A stretch of 55,518 bases of DNA from Gammaproteobacteria bacterium (GTDB lineage Bacteria > Pseudomonadota > Gammaproteobacteria > Steroidobacterales > GCA-2729495). The stretch is taken from contig JAJRUG010000029.1 of NCBI GenBank assembly GCA_024277915.1, positions 1 to 55,518 of the forward strand, in the 5' to 3' direction. This document shows, in pieces, positions 24,762 through 34,167 of the stretch; position 1 is the first letter of the stretch, and each line of letters begins with the position of its first letter. The notes under the pieces are model-generated. The model had not been told where the DNA came from, made no database searches, and saw only the letters and a program-made list of their open reading frames with translations. Made by a program: the position numbers and the translations under genes.

Positions 24762-26147
24762 ATGGCCTTACTCCATACACATCGAGCATTGTTACCGGAC
24801 GGATGGGCAAGCAATGTCCAGATCGCCATCGATGAAAATGGCCTGATCACGGCTGTCGACCAGAACGTGAGCACAACCAGTGACCAGATGTCTCTGGACT
24901 GTCTGCTACCGGGTATCGCCAACGTCCATAGCCATGCTTTTCAGCGAGCGATGGCGGGCCGCGCCGAGTGTCGTTCAGATCGGGAAGATTCGTTCTGGAC
25001 ATGGCGAAAACTCCTTTATCAATTCGTAGCGCGGATCAACCCCGATAACCTCCGCCAGATAGCAACCCAGCTGTACATTGAGATGCTGAAAGCCGGCTAC
25101 ACTGCAGTGGCGGAGTTTCATTACATCCACAACCAACCAGATGGCCGACCCTATAGCGATCCTGCCGCGATGTGCCAGGCATTGATTGATGCGGCTGATG
25201 CAACCGGGATTCGGCTCACACTATTGCCGACTCTATATATGCAGGCAGGATTCGGTGGCAGCCTCCCCATGGAGGCATCACAACAGCGGTTTGCCTCCAC
25301 GGTTGACCATTATCTTCAACGACTGGCAACATTGACATCTGCCTCGGCTACCCGGTACAAAACCGGTATCGCTTTTCATAGCCTGCGGGCAGTCAGCCCG
25401 GAGGCCATCAACGAGGTAATGGCCTGGCGTGATCAACAAAGTGAAATACTGCCGGTACATATCCATGCAGCGGAGCAGCTTCCGGAAGTAGCAGCCTGTG
25501 TGAAATGGTCCGGGATGCGTCCGGTTGAATGGTTACTGAACCGCGGAATAGATAGCGACTGGTGCATCATTCATGCAACGCATCTGACTGCAGGTGAAAT
25601 TACCGCTCTGGCAGCAAGTGGCGCAGTCGCCGGGCTTTGCCCTACTACGGAGGCCCATCTCGGGGATGGGATTTTTCCATTAGCTGACTATCTGGCTGCC
25701 GGAGGAAAAATCGCCATTGGGTCGGACAGCCATGTATCTGTGAGTCCGATCGAAGAGCTGCGATGGCTTGAGTACACACAGCGGCTCAATCACCGGCAGC
25801 GTAATCTCGCGGCAACTGTCGACCAGCCACACACGGGAGAGCGGTTACTCCTGTCCACGCTTGCCGGTGGCGCCCATGCCCTGGGACTATCCAACCCGAA
25901 ACAACCCACCGCAGGACAAATCGCCCCGGGCTGCGTGGCTGATCTCATTGAAATAGATACCAGCCACCCGACACTGGTTGAATGCACCGATGAGCAACTG
26001 CTCAACTGCCTGATTTTTTCAGGCAATCACAATCCGGTGCGGCATGTCATGACCCAGGGTCGATGGGTCATACGGGATCGTCGCCACGAACAGGAAACCG
26101 GTGCAGCAGCAGACTACCAGAAAGTACTTCGCATTCTTATAAAATAG
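24762..26147 (+). CDS. hutF: Formimidoylglutamate deiminase
   Basis: A 461-residue amidohydrolase converting formiminoglutamate to N-formylglutamate plus ammonia, the fourth step of the five-step histidine route. Visible marks are NVHSHAFQRAMAGR (metal ligands, about residue 56), DSFWTWRKLLYQF, AEFHYIHNQPDG, IHAAEQ, IHATHLT and GSDSHVSVSPIEELRWLEY (metal Asp). The HutF signature DSFWTWR separates it from guanine deaminases and from HutI. Its presence with HutG shows that the cell uses the deiminase/deformylase route rather than formiminoglutamase. The stop is 31 bases before hutC. Confidence 0.95.
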   Translation: MALLHTHRALLPDGWASNVQIAIDENGLITAVDQNVSTTSDQMSLDCLLPGIANVHSHAFQRAMAGRAECRSDREDSFWTWRKLLYQFVARINPDNLRQIATQLYIEMLKAGYTAVAEFHYIHNQPDGRPYSDPAAMCQALIDAADATGIRLTLLPTLYMQAGFGGSLPMEASQQRFASTVDHYLQRLATLTSASATRYKTGIAFHSLRAVSPEAINEVMAWRDQQSEILPVHIHAAEQLPEVAACVKWSGMRPVEWLLNRGIDSDWCIIHATHLTAGEITALAASGAVAGLCPTTEAHLGDGIFPLADYLAAGGKIAIGSDSHVSVSPIEELRWLEYTQRLNHRQRNLAATVDQPHTGERLLLSTLAGGAHALGLSNPKQPTAGQIAPGCVADLIEIDTSHPTLVECTDEQLLNCLIFSGNHNPVRHVMTQGRWVIRDRRHEQETGAAADYQKVLRILIK

Positions 26148-26166
26148 ATTATATAAGTTATATAAT
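26148..26166. promoter_or_regulatory. AT-rich palindrome overlapping the hutC promoter
   Basis: ATTATATAAGTTATATAAT is a 19-base palindrome with one central base. Its right end contains a perfect TATAAT (26161-26166), so a transcript would start near 26173, only about 6 bases before the hutC ATG at 26179. A GntR/HutC protein bound here would block its own promoter. The sequence differs from the site at 24722-24733. Confidence 0.65.
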
Positions 26167-26178
26167 AGACTGTTTCTT

Positions 26179-26937
26179 ATGCCATTATTGAATCCTAAAA
26201 TCCGCCATCTGAATACCGGGCAGCCTCGCTACCAGCAGGTCAAGACATTGATCCTGGAGCAGATTCAGGCGGGGGAACTACGGCCAAACGACCGGGTGCC
26301 CTCCGAGCAGGAGCTGGTAAGCCACTATGGAATCTCCCGAATGACTGCCAACCGGGCCCTGCGGGAATTGGCCAGCGACGGTTACCTGGTGCGCCAGGCC
26401 GGGATCGGAACCTTTGTAGCCGATCTTCATGCACGATCCCAGGTCATGGAGGTACGGAATATCGCAGATGAAATCCGGCAACGGGGTCATCTTCATTCGG
26501 CTGATGTGATAACTCTGGAAGAAATTACCGCAAACCGGATTGTTAGCCGGAAACTACACCTGCCTGATCAGTCGCCCGTGTTTCATTCGGTGATCGTACA
26601 CCGGGAAAACGACCAGCCTATTCAGATTGAAGACCGCCATGTTTGCCCGACTGCGGCGCCTGCCTACCTGCAGCAGGACTTCACTTTAACAACACCGAAT
26701 GAATACCTGTCAGAAATTGCTCCCCTGCAAACTGTCGAGCACACAATTCGTGCCATTATTCCGGACAAGGCTGCCCGAATGCTTTTGAACATGACCCCCG
26801 ACGAACCCGGACTGCTGATTCGTCGCCGGACATGGTCAAACCAGAAACCCGTCAGCATTGTCGACCTGTGTCACCCGGGACTGCGCTATGAGCTGGAGGC
26901 ACACTTTGAACCGCAGCTGCCTGTTACCACCGAATGA
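26179..26937 (+). CDS. hutC: Histidine utilisation repressor, GntR/HutC family
   Basis: A 252-residue GntR-family repressor. The N-terminal winged helix has RYQQVKTLILEQIQ, RVPSEQELVSHYGISRMTANRALRELASDGYLVRQAGIGTFV (recognition helix at about 50-62), and the C-terminal UTRA domain (about 95-245) binds the inducer, usually urocanate. It lies inside the hut cluster, 13 bases before hutU. There is no ribosome site before the ATG and the predicted leader is very short, so translation may be near-leaderless. HutC probably binds both palindromes nearby. Confidence 0.93.
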   Translation: MPLLNPKIRHLNTGQPRYQQVKTLILEQIQAGELRPNDRVPSEQELVSHYGISRMTANRALRELASDGYLVRQAGIGTFVADLHARSQVMEVRNIADEIRQRGHLHSADVITLEEITANRIVSRKLHLPDQSPVFHSVIVHRENDQPIQIEDRHVCPTAAPAYLQQDFTLTTPNEYLSEIAPLQTVEHTIRAIIPDKAARMLLNMTPDEPGLLIRRRTWSNQKPVSIVDLCHPGLRYELEAHFEPQLPVTTE

Positions 26938-26950
26938 GGATTGAACAACC

Positions 26951-28624
26951 ATGAATACCAATAACCGGCACAGCGCTCGGGTAATCCGGGCTCCGCACGG
27001 AGCCACGTTGACAGCCAAAAGCTGGCTGACCGAGGCACCACTGCGAATGCTGATGAACAATCTGGATCCGGAAGTTGCAGAACGCCCGGAAGAACTTGTT
27101 GTTTACGGAGGAATCGGTCGGGCAGCGCGCGACTGGGACTGCTATGACCGAATTGTCGATACCCTGAAAAATCTGGGCGATGAAGAAACCCTGCTCATCC
27201 AGTCCGGCAAACCGGTGGGTGTTTTTCGCACCCATGCAGATGCCCCCCGCGTGCTGATCGCCAACTCAAACCTGGTGCCTCATTGGGCCACCTGGGAGCA
27301 CTTCAATGAACTCGACCGCAAAGGCCTGATGATGTTCGGTCAGATGACTGCGGGCTCATGGATCTACATTGGCAGCCAGGGGATCGTTCAGGGTACCTAC
27401 GAAACCTTTGTTGAAATGTGCCGCCAGCAACTTGGTGGTGATCCGGCGGGCAAGTGGATTCTGACCTCCGGTCTCGGCGGAATGGGAGGTGCGCAGCCCC
27501 TGGCAGCAACCATGGCCGGGCTTTCAATGCTCGCGATCGAATGCCAGAGCGAGTGTATTCAGCGGCGGCTTGAGTCCGGCTACCTTGACCAGCGAGCCGG
27601 CACGCTTGATGAAGCACTGGCAATCATCGACGAGGCGGCAAAAAGTAACCAGCCAGTGTCCGTTGGCCTGCAGGGTAATGCAGCAGAAATCCTGCCGGAG
27701 ATGGTGCGTCTGGGCATTCGACCTGATGCGGTGACCGACCAGACTTCCGCTCATGATCCGATTCATGGCTACCTGCCGATCGGGTGGACTGTGGAACAAT
27801 GGTTCGAAATGCAGACGAAAGACCCACAGGCGGTTGCCGCAGCATCAAAGCCGTCAATGGCCAAACACGTACAGGCCATGCTGGCATTTCAACAACAGGG
27901 CATTCCAACCTTTGACTATGGCAATAATATTCGTCAGGTAGCACTTGATGAAGGGGTTGCCAACGCGTTTGATTTTCCCGGTTTTGTCCCCGCCTATATA
28001 CGCCCGTTATTCTGCCGGGGAGTCGGGCCATTCCGCTGGGTTGCGCTGTCCGGTGATCCCGAAGATATCTATGCGACAGACAGAAAAGTGAAGGAACTGA
28101 TTCCTGATGATACTCATCTGCACCGGTGGCTGGATATGGCACGGGAACGTATTCAGTTCCAGGGGCTACCGGCAAGAATCTGCTGGGCAGGTCTTGGTCA
28201 ACGCCATCGGCTGGGACTGGCTTTCAATGAAATGGTTCGCAGCGGTGAACTCAAAGCACCGGTTGTGATCGGACGAGATCATCTCGACTCAGGCTCGGTC
28301 GCCAGCCCGAATCGTGAAACCGAAGCCATGAAAGATGGTTCGGATGCCGTTTCTGACTGGCCGATACTCAATGCGCTGCTGAGCACTGCCAGTGGCGCAA
28401 CCTGGGTTTCCCTGCACCACGGCGGCGGTGTGGGAATGGGATTCGCGCAGCACGCCGGACTGGTGATTGTGTGCGACGGCACAGATGCCGCAGAAAAACG
28501 CATTGAGCGCGTACTGTGGAATGACCCTGCAACAGGTGTCATGCGTCACGCTGACGCCGGCTATGAAACGGCAATAGATCACGCCCGGAAGTGCGGCCTC
28601 AATCTCCCGATGATCGACCTTTGA
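26951..28624 (+). CDS. hutU: Urocanate hydratase
   Basis: A 557-residue urocanase, which hydrates urocanate to imidazolone-propionate using bound NAD, step two of histidine breakdown. Conserved stretches include [15 protein letters not shown], the NAD-binding [17 protein letters not shown] (about residues 175-191), DQTSAHDP (catalytic region), [26 protein letters not shown] with the essential Cys, and [15 protein letters not shown] near the end. Full family length. Nineteen bases separate it from hutH. Confidence 0.97.
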   Translation: MNTNNRHSARVIRAPHGATLTAKSWLTEAPLRMLMNNLDPEVAERPEELVVYGGIGRAARDWDCYDRIVDTLKNLGDEETLLIQSGKPVGVFRTHADAPRVLIANSNLVPHWATWEHFNELDRKGLMMFGQMTAGSWIYIGSQGIVQGTYETFVEMCRQQLGGDPAGKWILTSGLGGMGGAQPLAATMAGLSMLAIECQSECIQRRLESGYLDQRAGTLDEALAIIDEAAKSNQPVSVGLQGNAAEILPEMVRLGIRPDAVTDQTSAHDPIHGYLPIGWTVEQWFEMQTKDPQAVAAASKPSMAKHVQAMLAFQQQGIPTFDYGNNIRQVALDEGVANAFDFPGFVPAYIRPLFCRGVGPFRWVALSGDPEDIYATDRKVKELIPDDTHLHRWLDMARERIQFQGLPARICWAGLGQRHRLGLAFNEMVRSGELKAPVVIGRDHLDSGSVASPNRETEAMKDGSDAVSDWPILNALLSTASGATWVSLHHGGGVGMGFAQHAGLVIVCDGTDAAEKRIERVLWNDPATGVMRHADAGYETAIDHARKCGLNLPMIDL

Positions 28625-28643
28625 CAACAGGAAAGAAAATACC

Positions 28644-30176
28644 ATGACAGTAACGCTATCAATCGATACTGACACACTAAAACTGGCCGACTTGCGTGAA
28701 GTGTGGCTACATCCGGCCAGGATCAGGATGAATGATTCTGCGCTTGATCGAATCACCAGAAGCTACCGCTATGTCGGGGAGGCGCTTGGTGGCGAGCAGG
28801 CAATTTACGGAATCAATACCGGCTTCGGGCTACTTGCTTCAGTTCGAATTCCGGATGATGAGCTCAGCCAACTACAGGAAAACCTGGTGCTTTCCCATGC
28901 GGCGGGTACTGGCGAGCTGCTCGATGATCGTATCGTTCGCTTGATACTGGTCATGAAAATACTGAGCCTGAGCCAGGGATATTCGGGAGTGAGCCCCGAA
29001 CTCGTCGATAAGCTTTGCAAACTCCTTGAGCACGAAATCTATCCCTGTATTCCATCTCGTGGTTCAGTTGGCGCCTCCGGCGACCTCGCCCCACTCGCCC
29101 ATATGAGTTGCCTGCTTCTTGGTGCGGGGCAGGCCAGATACAAAGGTGAAATCATCCCCGCGGAAAAAGCGCTGCAGGTGGCAGGAATCGCACCGGCAAA
29201 TCTGCAACCCAAAGAAGGCCTGGCCCTGTTGAACGGAACCCAGGTGTCCACAGCAATGGCACTGCATGCACTGTTTCTGAGTGAACATGTCTTTTCAGCT
29301 GCCTGTGTATCCGGCGCATTATCACTTGATGCCGCGCAAGCCAGCGATACGCCATTCGATGCCCGTATCAGCAAAGTCCGCAATCATCAGGGTCAGATCG
29401 ATGTAGCCGGGTTATTCAGGGCACTGACTGCCGGCAGCAAGATTCGTGCATCACATGCCGGTTGCGAACGGGTACAAGACCCCTACTGCCTGCGCTGCCA
29501 ACCACAGGTTATGGGCAGCTGCCTCGAAACGATTCGGCACGTCGCAAATGTATTTTTCAATGAAGCCTGTGCAGTTACCGACAATCCCCTGGTATTCAGT
29601 GACGATGGCGATATTCTGTCCGGAGGCAACTTCCATGCCGAACCTATCGCACTGACCTGCGACTACCTGGCTACGGCGATCGCCGAGATCGGTGCGCTGT
29701 CGGAACGACGCATCGCGTTGCTGATCGATCCGCATATGAGCGGCCTGCCACCATTCCTGGTAGAGCACAGCGGCCTGAACTCCGGCTTCATGGTGCCGCA
29801 GATTACTGCTGTAGCACTTGCATCCGAGAACAAGCATCTCGCACATCCAGCCAGTATCGATAGCATGCCGACTTCCGCCAATCAGGAAGACCATGTCAGC
29901 ATGGCGCCAATCGCAGCATTGCGACTGCAGCAGATGCTTGAAAACTGTGCCGGTATCGTAGCGATCGAGATGCTTGCCGCAAGCCAGGGGATCGGGTTTC
30001 ATCGCCCGAAAAACAGCTCCGATCAACTGGAGGCGGTTATTGCCCAAATTCGCGCAATCTCACCCGCCTACACAACAGATCGCATGCTTTCGGATGATAT
30101 TGGCCAGGTTCGGGACACTGTACTCAGGGGCGACTATTTGCAGCCCGCGCACCCTATCCTGCCGACCGGCGGATAA
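28644..30176 (+). CDS. hutH: Histidine ammonia-lyase
   Basis: A 510-residue member of the MIO-containing ammonia lyases; it removes ammonia from L-histidine to give urocanate, the first step. The autocatalytic prosthetic group arises from Ala-Ser-Gly in GSVGASGDLAPLAHM at about residue 142. Catalytic Tyr in YGINTGFG (about 53), the NGTQVSTA loop, QDPYCLRCQPQVMG and FHAEPIA are as in known HutH. The start has AGGAAAG upstream. Length is normal. Confidence 0.97.
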   Translation: MTVTLSIDTDTLKLADLREVWLHPARIRMNDSALDRITRSYRYVGEALGGEQAIYGINTGFGLLASVRIPDDELSQLQENLVLSHAAGTGELLDDRIVRLILVMKILSLSQGYSGVSPELVDKLCKLLEHEIYPCIPSRGSVGASGDLAPLAHMSCLLLGAGQARYKGEIIPAEKALQVAGIAPANLQPKEGLALLNGTQVSTAMALHALFLSEHVFSAACVSGALSLDAAQASDTPFDARISKVRNHQGQIDVAGLFRALTAGSKIRASHAGCERVQDPYCLRCQPQVMGSCLETIRHVANVFFNEACAVTDNPLVFSDDGDILSGGNFHAEPIALTCDYLATAIAEIGALSERRIALLIDPHMSGLPPFLVEHSGLNSGFMVPQITAVALASENKHLAHPASIDSMPTSANQEDHVSMAPIAALRLQQMLENCAGIVAIEMLAASQGIGFHRPKNSSDQLEAVIAQIRAISPAYTTDRMLSDDIGQVRDTVLRGDYLQPAHPILPTGG

Positions 30177-30195
30177 GCTCATCACCGGTAACATT

Positions 30196-31011
30196 ATGGA
30201 GATTTTCAACTTCAAACAGGGCAGCTCACCCTTGCTGGTCAGCATTCCACATTCCGGCACATACCTGCCAGGCGCAATCGCCAACCTGTTGACTGATACA
30301 GGGAAAAAAATTGCAGATACCGACTGGTATCTCAACGAGGTATACGACAGCTTGGGGGAAAGTGATGCAACAGTCATTTCAGCAACGCACTCGCGGTACG
30401 TTATTGACCTCAACAGACCCAGCGACGGAGCGCCGCTGTATGAAGGAGCGCCGGAAACGGCTCTCTGTCCACTGCACAGCTTCGCCGGAGAGCCTCTCTA
30501 TCACCGGGGTAACGAACCAACCGCTACAAATATACAAGAGCGAATCACGCAGTACTGGCGACCCTACCACGACCGGGTCAGTGTTACTCTTGATCGGCTG
30601 AAAGCCGAGCACGGTTTTGCGATTTTGTGGGATGCTCACTCAATTCGAAGCCGGGAACCGATGTTTTTCGAGGGACTGTTGCCGGACCTGAATTTCGGCA
30701 GCAACGACGGTCGATCCTGCGATGCTGACCTATCCGCACAGCTTGTATCCGCCGCAGGGCACTCAGGACGCTATTCAGTGGTATTGAACCAACGTTTCAA
30801 GGGTGGCTACATCACAAGAGCCTATGGCGATCCAGCTCAAAATATACACTCCATTCAACTTGAAATGACGCAGAAAAATTATATGGTCGAGTCACCTCCC
30901 TGGGTCTTGCAGGCTGATATCGCTGCTGAACTGTCCTTGCAGCTTCATGAGCTGTTGAACATCGCCATCAAATGGCGGCCGGCTGTCAGTGTGGCGCAAG
31001 CACCGGTATAG
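30196..31011 (+). CDS. hutG: N-formylglutamate deformylase
   Basis: A 271-residue N-formylglutamate amidohydrolase that yields glutamate and formate, the final step. The family motifs are VSIPHSGTYLP at the N-terminus, DTDWYLNEVYD, YVIDLNRPSDG, CPLHSF, YWRPYHDRV, LWDAHSIRS (metal His) and GGYITRAYG. The start at 30196 is 19 bases after hutH; a longer in-frame reading from 29974 lies inside hutH and is rejected. Together with hutF it completes the five-step pathway. Confidence 0.93.
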   Translation: MEIFNFKQGSSPLLVSIPHSGTYLPGAIANLLTDTGKKIADTDWYLNEVYDSLGESDATVISATHSRYVIDLNRPSDGAPLYEGAPETALCPLHSFAGEPLYHRGNEPTATNIQERITQYWRPYHDRVSVTLDRLKAEHGFAILWDAHSIRSREPMFFEGLLPDLNFGSNDGRSCDADLSAQLVSAAGHSGRYSVVLNQRFKGGYITRAYGDPAQNIHSIQLEMTQKNYMVESPPWVLQADIAAELSLQLHELLNIAIKWRPAVSVAQAPV

Positions 31012-31053
31012 TCTCCCGGCCAACTCCAGCCCATTTTCCAGCCCGATTTTAAT

Positions 31054-31977
31054 ATGAACACTACCGCGAACCCGTTCCCAGATAGCAAGCGACGTACTTT
31101 GCTAATCAAATCAGCAAGCTATGCATCTGTGATCGTTGCGCTCTCTCTGGTACTGATCAAATCCTGGGCATGGCAGGCGACCAGCTCCGTCGCCCTGCTT
31201 GCATCACTCGCAGATTCGCTCCTTGACGTTGTAGCCTCAGGAATCACGTTCTGGGCTGTGCGCTACGCGCTTTCGCCTGCCGATAGTGAGCATCGCTTTG
31301 GTCATGGGAAATCTGAAGGGGTCGCTGCACTGATTCAGTCTCTGATCGTGGGTCTCTCAGCGACCTATGTGTTGTATGAAGCCGTGGGGCGCATGATCAG
31401 CCCACAACCAATTGCCAAGGCCGAAGCCGGGCTGATGACAATGGGTGTAGCTACTGTGGTCACACTATTCCTGGTTCTCTACCAGCAATACGTCGCCAGG
31501 AAAACTCGCTCACTTGCCATTAGTGCCGACGCCATGCACTACAAGGCTGATCTGCTGGTCAATATCAGCGTTGCTGCCGCGATCGTTCTGGCCGCATGGA
31601 CAGGATGGCAGGCTGTCGACCCACTGGTAGGTCTCGCAGTCGCTCTGTTTATTTTCAAAAGTGCGGTTACGATCGCGCGTAGCGCCCTGGATGTATTACT
31701 CGATCACGAAATCCCTCCGGAAGACAGACAACGTATCGAAAAAATTGCACTAGCCCACCCGGAGACCTGCGGTTTCCATGATATGAGAACCCGCCGCGGC
31801 GGGAGCCACTATATCGTCCAGTTTCATCTCGAACTTGACCCGGAAATAACACTGTCGCGGTCTCACGAGATTCTTGACGAAGTAGAGGACGAAATACGCG
31901 AACAATATCCAGACTGCGAGCTGATTGTCCATGCAGATCCAGCTGGTCTTCCTGAACGGCGCGATGTGTTCGGCTAA
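31054..31977 (+). CDS. Cation diffusion facilitator, FieF/YiiP-like
   Basis: A 307-residue CDF transporter with six membrane helices. The active-site pairs appear as SLADSLLD in helix 2 (Asp ligands, about residue 53) and ADAMHYKAD in helix 5 (His and Asp, about 158-165), the pattern of FieF-type zinc/iron exporters. HRFGHGKSEG follows helix 2 and the cytoplasmic C-terminal domain contains the dimer-site His residues (HFHL-like QFHLELDP). It should export divalent Zn or Fe in exchange for protons. It follows the hut cluster by 42 bases but is probably not part of that pathway. Confidence 0.9.
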   Translation: MNTTANPFPDSKRRTLLIKSASYASVIVALSLVLIKSWAWQATSSVALLASLADSLLDVVASGITFWAVRYALSPADSEHRFGHGKSEGVAALIQSLIVGLSATYVLYEAVGRMISPQPIAKAEAGLMTMGVATVVTLFLVLYQQYVARKTRSLAISADAMHYKADLLVNISVAAAIVLAAWTGWQAVDPLVGLAVALFIFKSAVTIARSALDVLLDHEIPPEDRQRIEKIALAHPETCGFHDMRTRRGGSHYIVQFHLELDPEITLSRSHEILDEVEDEIREQYPDCELIVHADPAGLPERRDVFG

Positions 31978-32045
31978 CAGCACCGGCTCTGGATAATAAA
32001 CTATCACTACCCCGAATATTCATATGCGAGGAGAAAAGAACCAGC

Positions 32046-32603
32046 ATGTCAATAATTATCAGACGACTTATATCAAGCACATACCTGGCAACATTCATTT
32101 TTTGTGCGGCTATCCCGCAAAGCCACGCTGCCTCTGCCCAGGAAATCGACATCAAGGTCAATGCAGCACTTGAGAGATTTAAAACGGAAATTGATGGTGC
32201 CAAATCATTCCTGCAGGCAGCACAGGGGGTTCTCGTATTTCCAAATGTGATAAAAGCCGGCCTGGTGGTTGGTGGTGAATATGGTGAGGGAGCATTGCGA
32301 GTCGGCGGGAAAACAGTTCAGTACTACAGCACTGCAGCTGCATCAATCGGTTTCCAGATGGGTGCGCAGTCGAAGACAGAAATTATCCTGTTCATGCAGA
32401 AAGATGCCTTGAGCAAGTTTCGGAAAAGCGAAGGCTGGGAAGCCGGCGTTGATGGATCTGTGGCATTGATCAAGATCGGCGCCGGGGAAACGATCAATAC
32501 CACAAGTATCAAGGATCCTATTGTCGGATTTATATTCGGCAATAAAGGCCTGATGTATAACCTCACCCTTGAAGGCTCCAAGTTCACCAGGATTGCCCGC
32601 TGA
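32046..32603 (+). CDS. SYLF (Ysc84) domain secreted protein
   Basis: A 185-residue protein with a signal peptide (to about residue 29, SHA-AS) and a SYLF/Ysc84 lipid-binding domain: AAQGVLVFPNVIKAGLVVGGEYGEGALRV, SIGFQMGAQSKTEIILFM, and a C-terminal GLMYNLTLEGSKFTRI. In bacteria such proteins are periplasmic or membrane-associated and of unknown function. The ribosome site is GAGGAGAAAAGAA-like before the ATG. A secreted gluzincin follows after 23 bases. Confidence 0.88.
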   Translation: MSIIIRRLISSTYLATFIFCAAIPQSHAASAQEIDIKVNAALERFKTEIDGAKSFLQAAQGVLVFPNVIKAGLVVGGEYGEGALRVGGKTVQYYSTAAASIGFQMGAQSKTEIILFMQKDALSKFRKSEGWEAGVDGSVALIKIGAGETINTTSIKDPIVGFIFGNKGLMYNLTLEGSKFTRIAR

Positions 32604-32626
32604 TACGCCTGCTTCAGCGGGACGCC

Positions 32627-33886
32627 GTGCGAAATACAATACTGATTCCAATACTGTTCGGGTTCTGCCAACTCGCCGGCGGCACCTTGCCGTCTGCACA
32701 ATCGCCTGACAATCAGAAAATACCGCTGATTTACAAACTTCATTTCGAGATCACACTAAAGCCGGGTGCGGATACAAAAGCAAAAATAGTCCTGACCCAG
32801 CCTGCTGCCTATCTGCGCGAAGTTCGATTCACCGCACCGGAACACCGTTTCTTTGATTTCCGGGGTAACGGTTCAATCAATCGGGATCAGGATCAGATCA
32901 TCTGGCTACCTCCTTCCGGAAATGCTGAACTGACTTACAGCACAATCATCGACCACCAGCGAAATGACGCAGGCTACGATGCGCTGATGACTGATCAGTG
33001 GGCGATATTTCGCGCGGAAGATATCTTCCCGCCTGCAAAAACCCGACAGCTTAAAGGAAGCCTTTCTCAAAGCACTTTGAGTTTTTCGTTGCCTGACAAC
33101 TGGTCTGTAAGGGTTCCCTACGAGCGCAATGGCACACAATCGTTCATCGTCAATAACCCCGCACGCAAATTTGACCGGCCGGCCGGCTGGATGATTGCCG
33201 GCAAACTTGGTGTACGCCGTGACATCATTCATGACATCAATGTAGCAATTGCTGCACCGAAATATTCAGGCATTCAACGAATCCCGATGCTGGCCCTGAT
33301 GCGCTGGACCCTGCCCCTGATCGCCGCCGAAGTCGACCAGCTACCGGATCGGATTCTTATAGTATCCGCTAACGACCCAATGTGGCGTGGCGGCCTGTCA
33401 GGACCCAACTCGGCCTATATTCATGGTGATCGACCACTCATTAGCGAGAATGGCACAAGTACGCTAATGCATGAGCTGGTTCATGTCTTGATGCCGATTC
33501 CAACCGATCCGGAGTCCGACTGGATCGACGAGGGTCTGGCGGAATATCTTGCTCTATCCCTCCTGAAACGCTCGGGTACTATTTCCGAGCTCCGTTTCAA
33601 GTCCGCCATCGAACGATTCACCGAACGGGGAGGAAAAGCATCCAGCCTAAGGGGGATTTCGGCAACAGGTGCCATCAAGGCCAGGGCCGTATCAGTATTC
33701 AGCGCCCTGGATCAGGAACTTCGCAAACACTCTGATAACCAGATAACACTATTTACACTGACCCGCAGGCTGATGCTGGAACAGGCTCCCATCGATCTGG
33801 ATCGCTTGCGAGAGATTTCGGCGGAGCTGGCGGGCACCGATCAACTGAAAGCATTGTCAGGTCTCACCCTGCAGGACGCCGGCTAA
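32627..33886 (+). CDS. Secreted gluzincin-type metallopeptidase
   Basis: A 419-residue exported protein beginning at GTG with a signal peptide (to about 20). A beta-rich N-terminal half is followed by a zinc site MHELVH (His282, Glu283, His286) and DWIDEGLAEYLALSLL, whose Glu302 or Glu306 would be the third ligand, as in M1 and M61 families. The N-terminal part resembles the M61-type beta domain in having a PGAxT stretch but lacks a PDZ domain. No closer family is recognised. It probably lies in an operon with the SYLF gene. Confidence 0.75.
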   Translation: MRNTILIPILFGFCQLAGGTLPSAQSPDNQKIPLIYKLHFEITLKPGADTKAKIVLTQPAAYLREVRFTAPEHRFFDFRGNGSINRDQDQIIWLPPSGNAELTYSTIIDHQRNDAGYDALMTDQWAIFRAEDIFPPAKTRQLKGSLSQSTLSFSLPDNWSVRVPYERNGTQSFIVNNPARKFDRPAGWMIAGKLGVRRDIIHDINVAIAAPKYSGIQRIPMLALMRWTLPLIAAEVDQLPDRILIVSANDPMWRGGLSGPNSAYIHGDRPLISENGTSTLMHELVHVLMPIPTDPESDWIDEGLAEYLALSLLKRSGTISELRFKSAIERFTERGGKASSLRGISATGAIKARAVSVFSALDQELRKHSDNQITLFTLTRRLMLEQAPIDLDRLREISAELAGTDQLKALSGLTLQDAG

Positions 33887-33954
33887 GCGGGCTCACTCGT
33901 CCGTCTTATGTTAAGTATCCCGGGTGTATTCTGTGACCCAGTCCACTGAAAAAT

Positions 33955-34093
33955 CCCCGCCAGCGCACTATATTATGAGCGCGGTTCCGTGGATATCAGC
34001 GCCTATAGCGTGGATGCCGGGCGCTGGATGCTGACTCACACCATCCGGATACGGGCAGGGACTCAGCGGATAGCAGAACAGAGCTGCACATAA
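33955..34093 (+). pseudogene. Possible C-terminal gene remnant
   Basis: Between two genes an open stretch without a plausible start encodes ASALYYERGSVDISAYSVDAG followed by RWMLTHTIRIRAG (described by key residues) and ends at TAA 34093. The composition looks protein-like rather than random and fits the end of a small outer membrane or secreted protein. The rest of 33887-34167 holds nothing else that I can support apart from the upstream region of the FHA gene. Confidence 0.3.
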
Positions 34094-34167
34094 AAACAAG
34101 AGCACATGAAAGTGCACGATCCCCAGTCTTCTTTGCAGACTGCAACAACACCGAGCAGCGGGAAAGT

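Noticed and set aside
27624-28175. 183-codon minus-strand reading inside hutU
   Set aside because: Antisense shadow of an intact urocanase gene.
29974-30195. N-terminal extension of hutG into hutH
   Set aside because: The deformylase family starts at the ATG at 30196; the extension overlaps hutH by about 200 bases and has no similarity.
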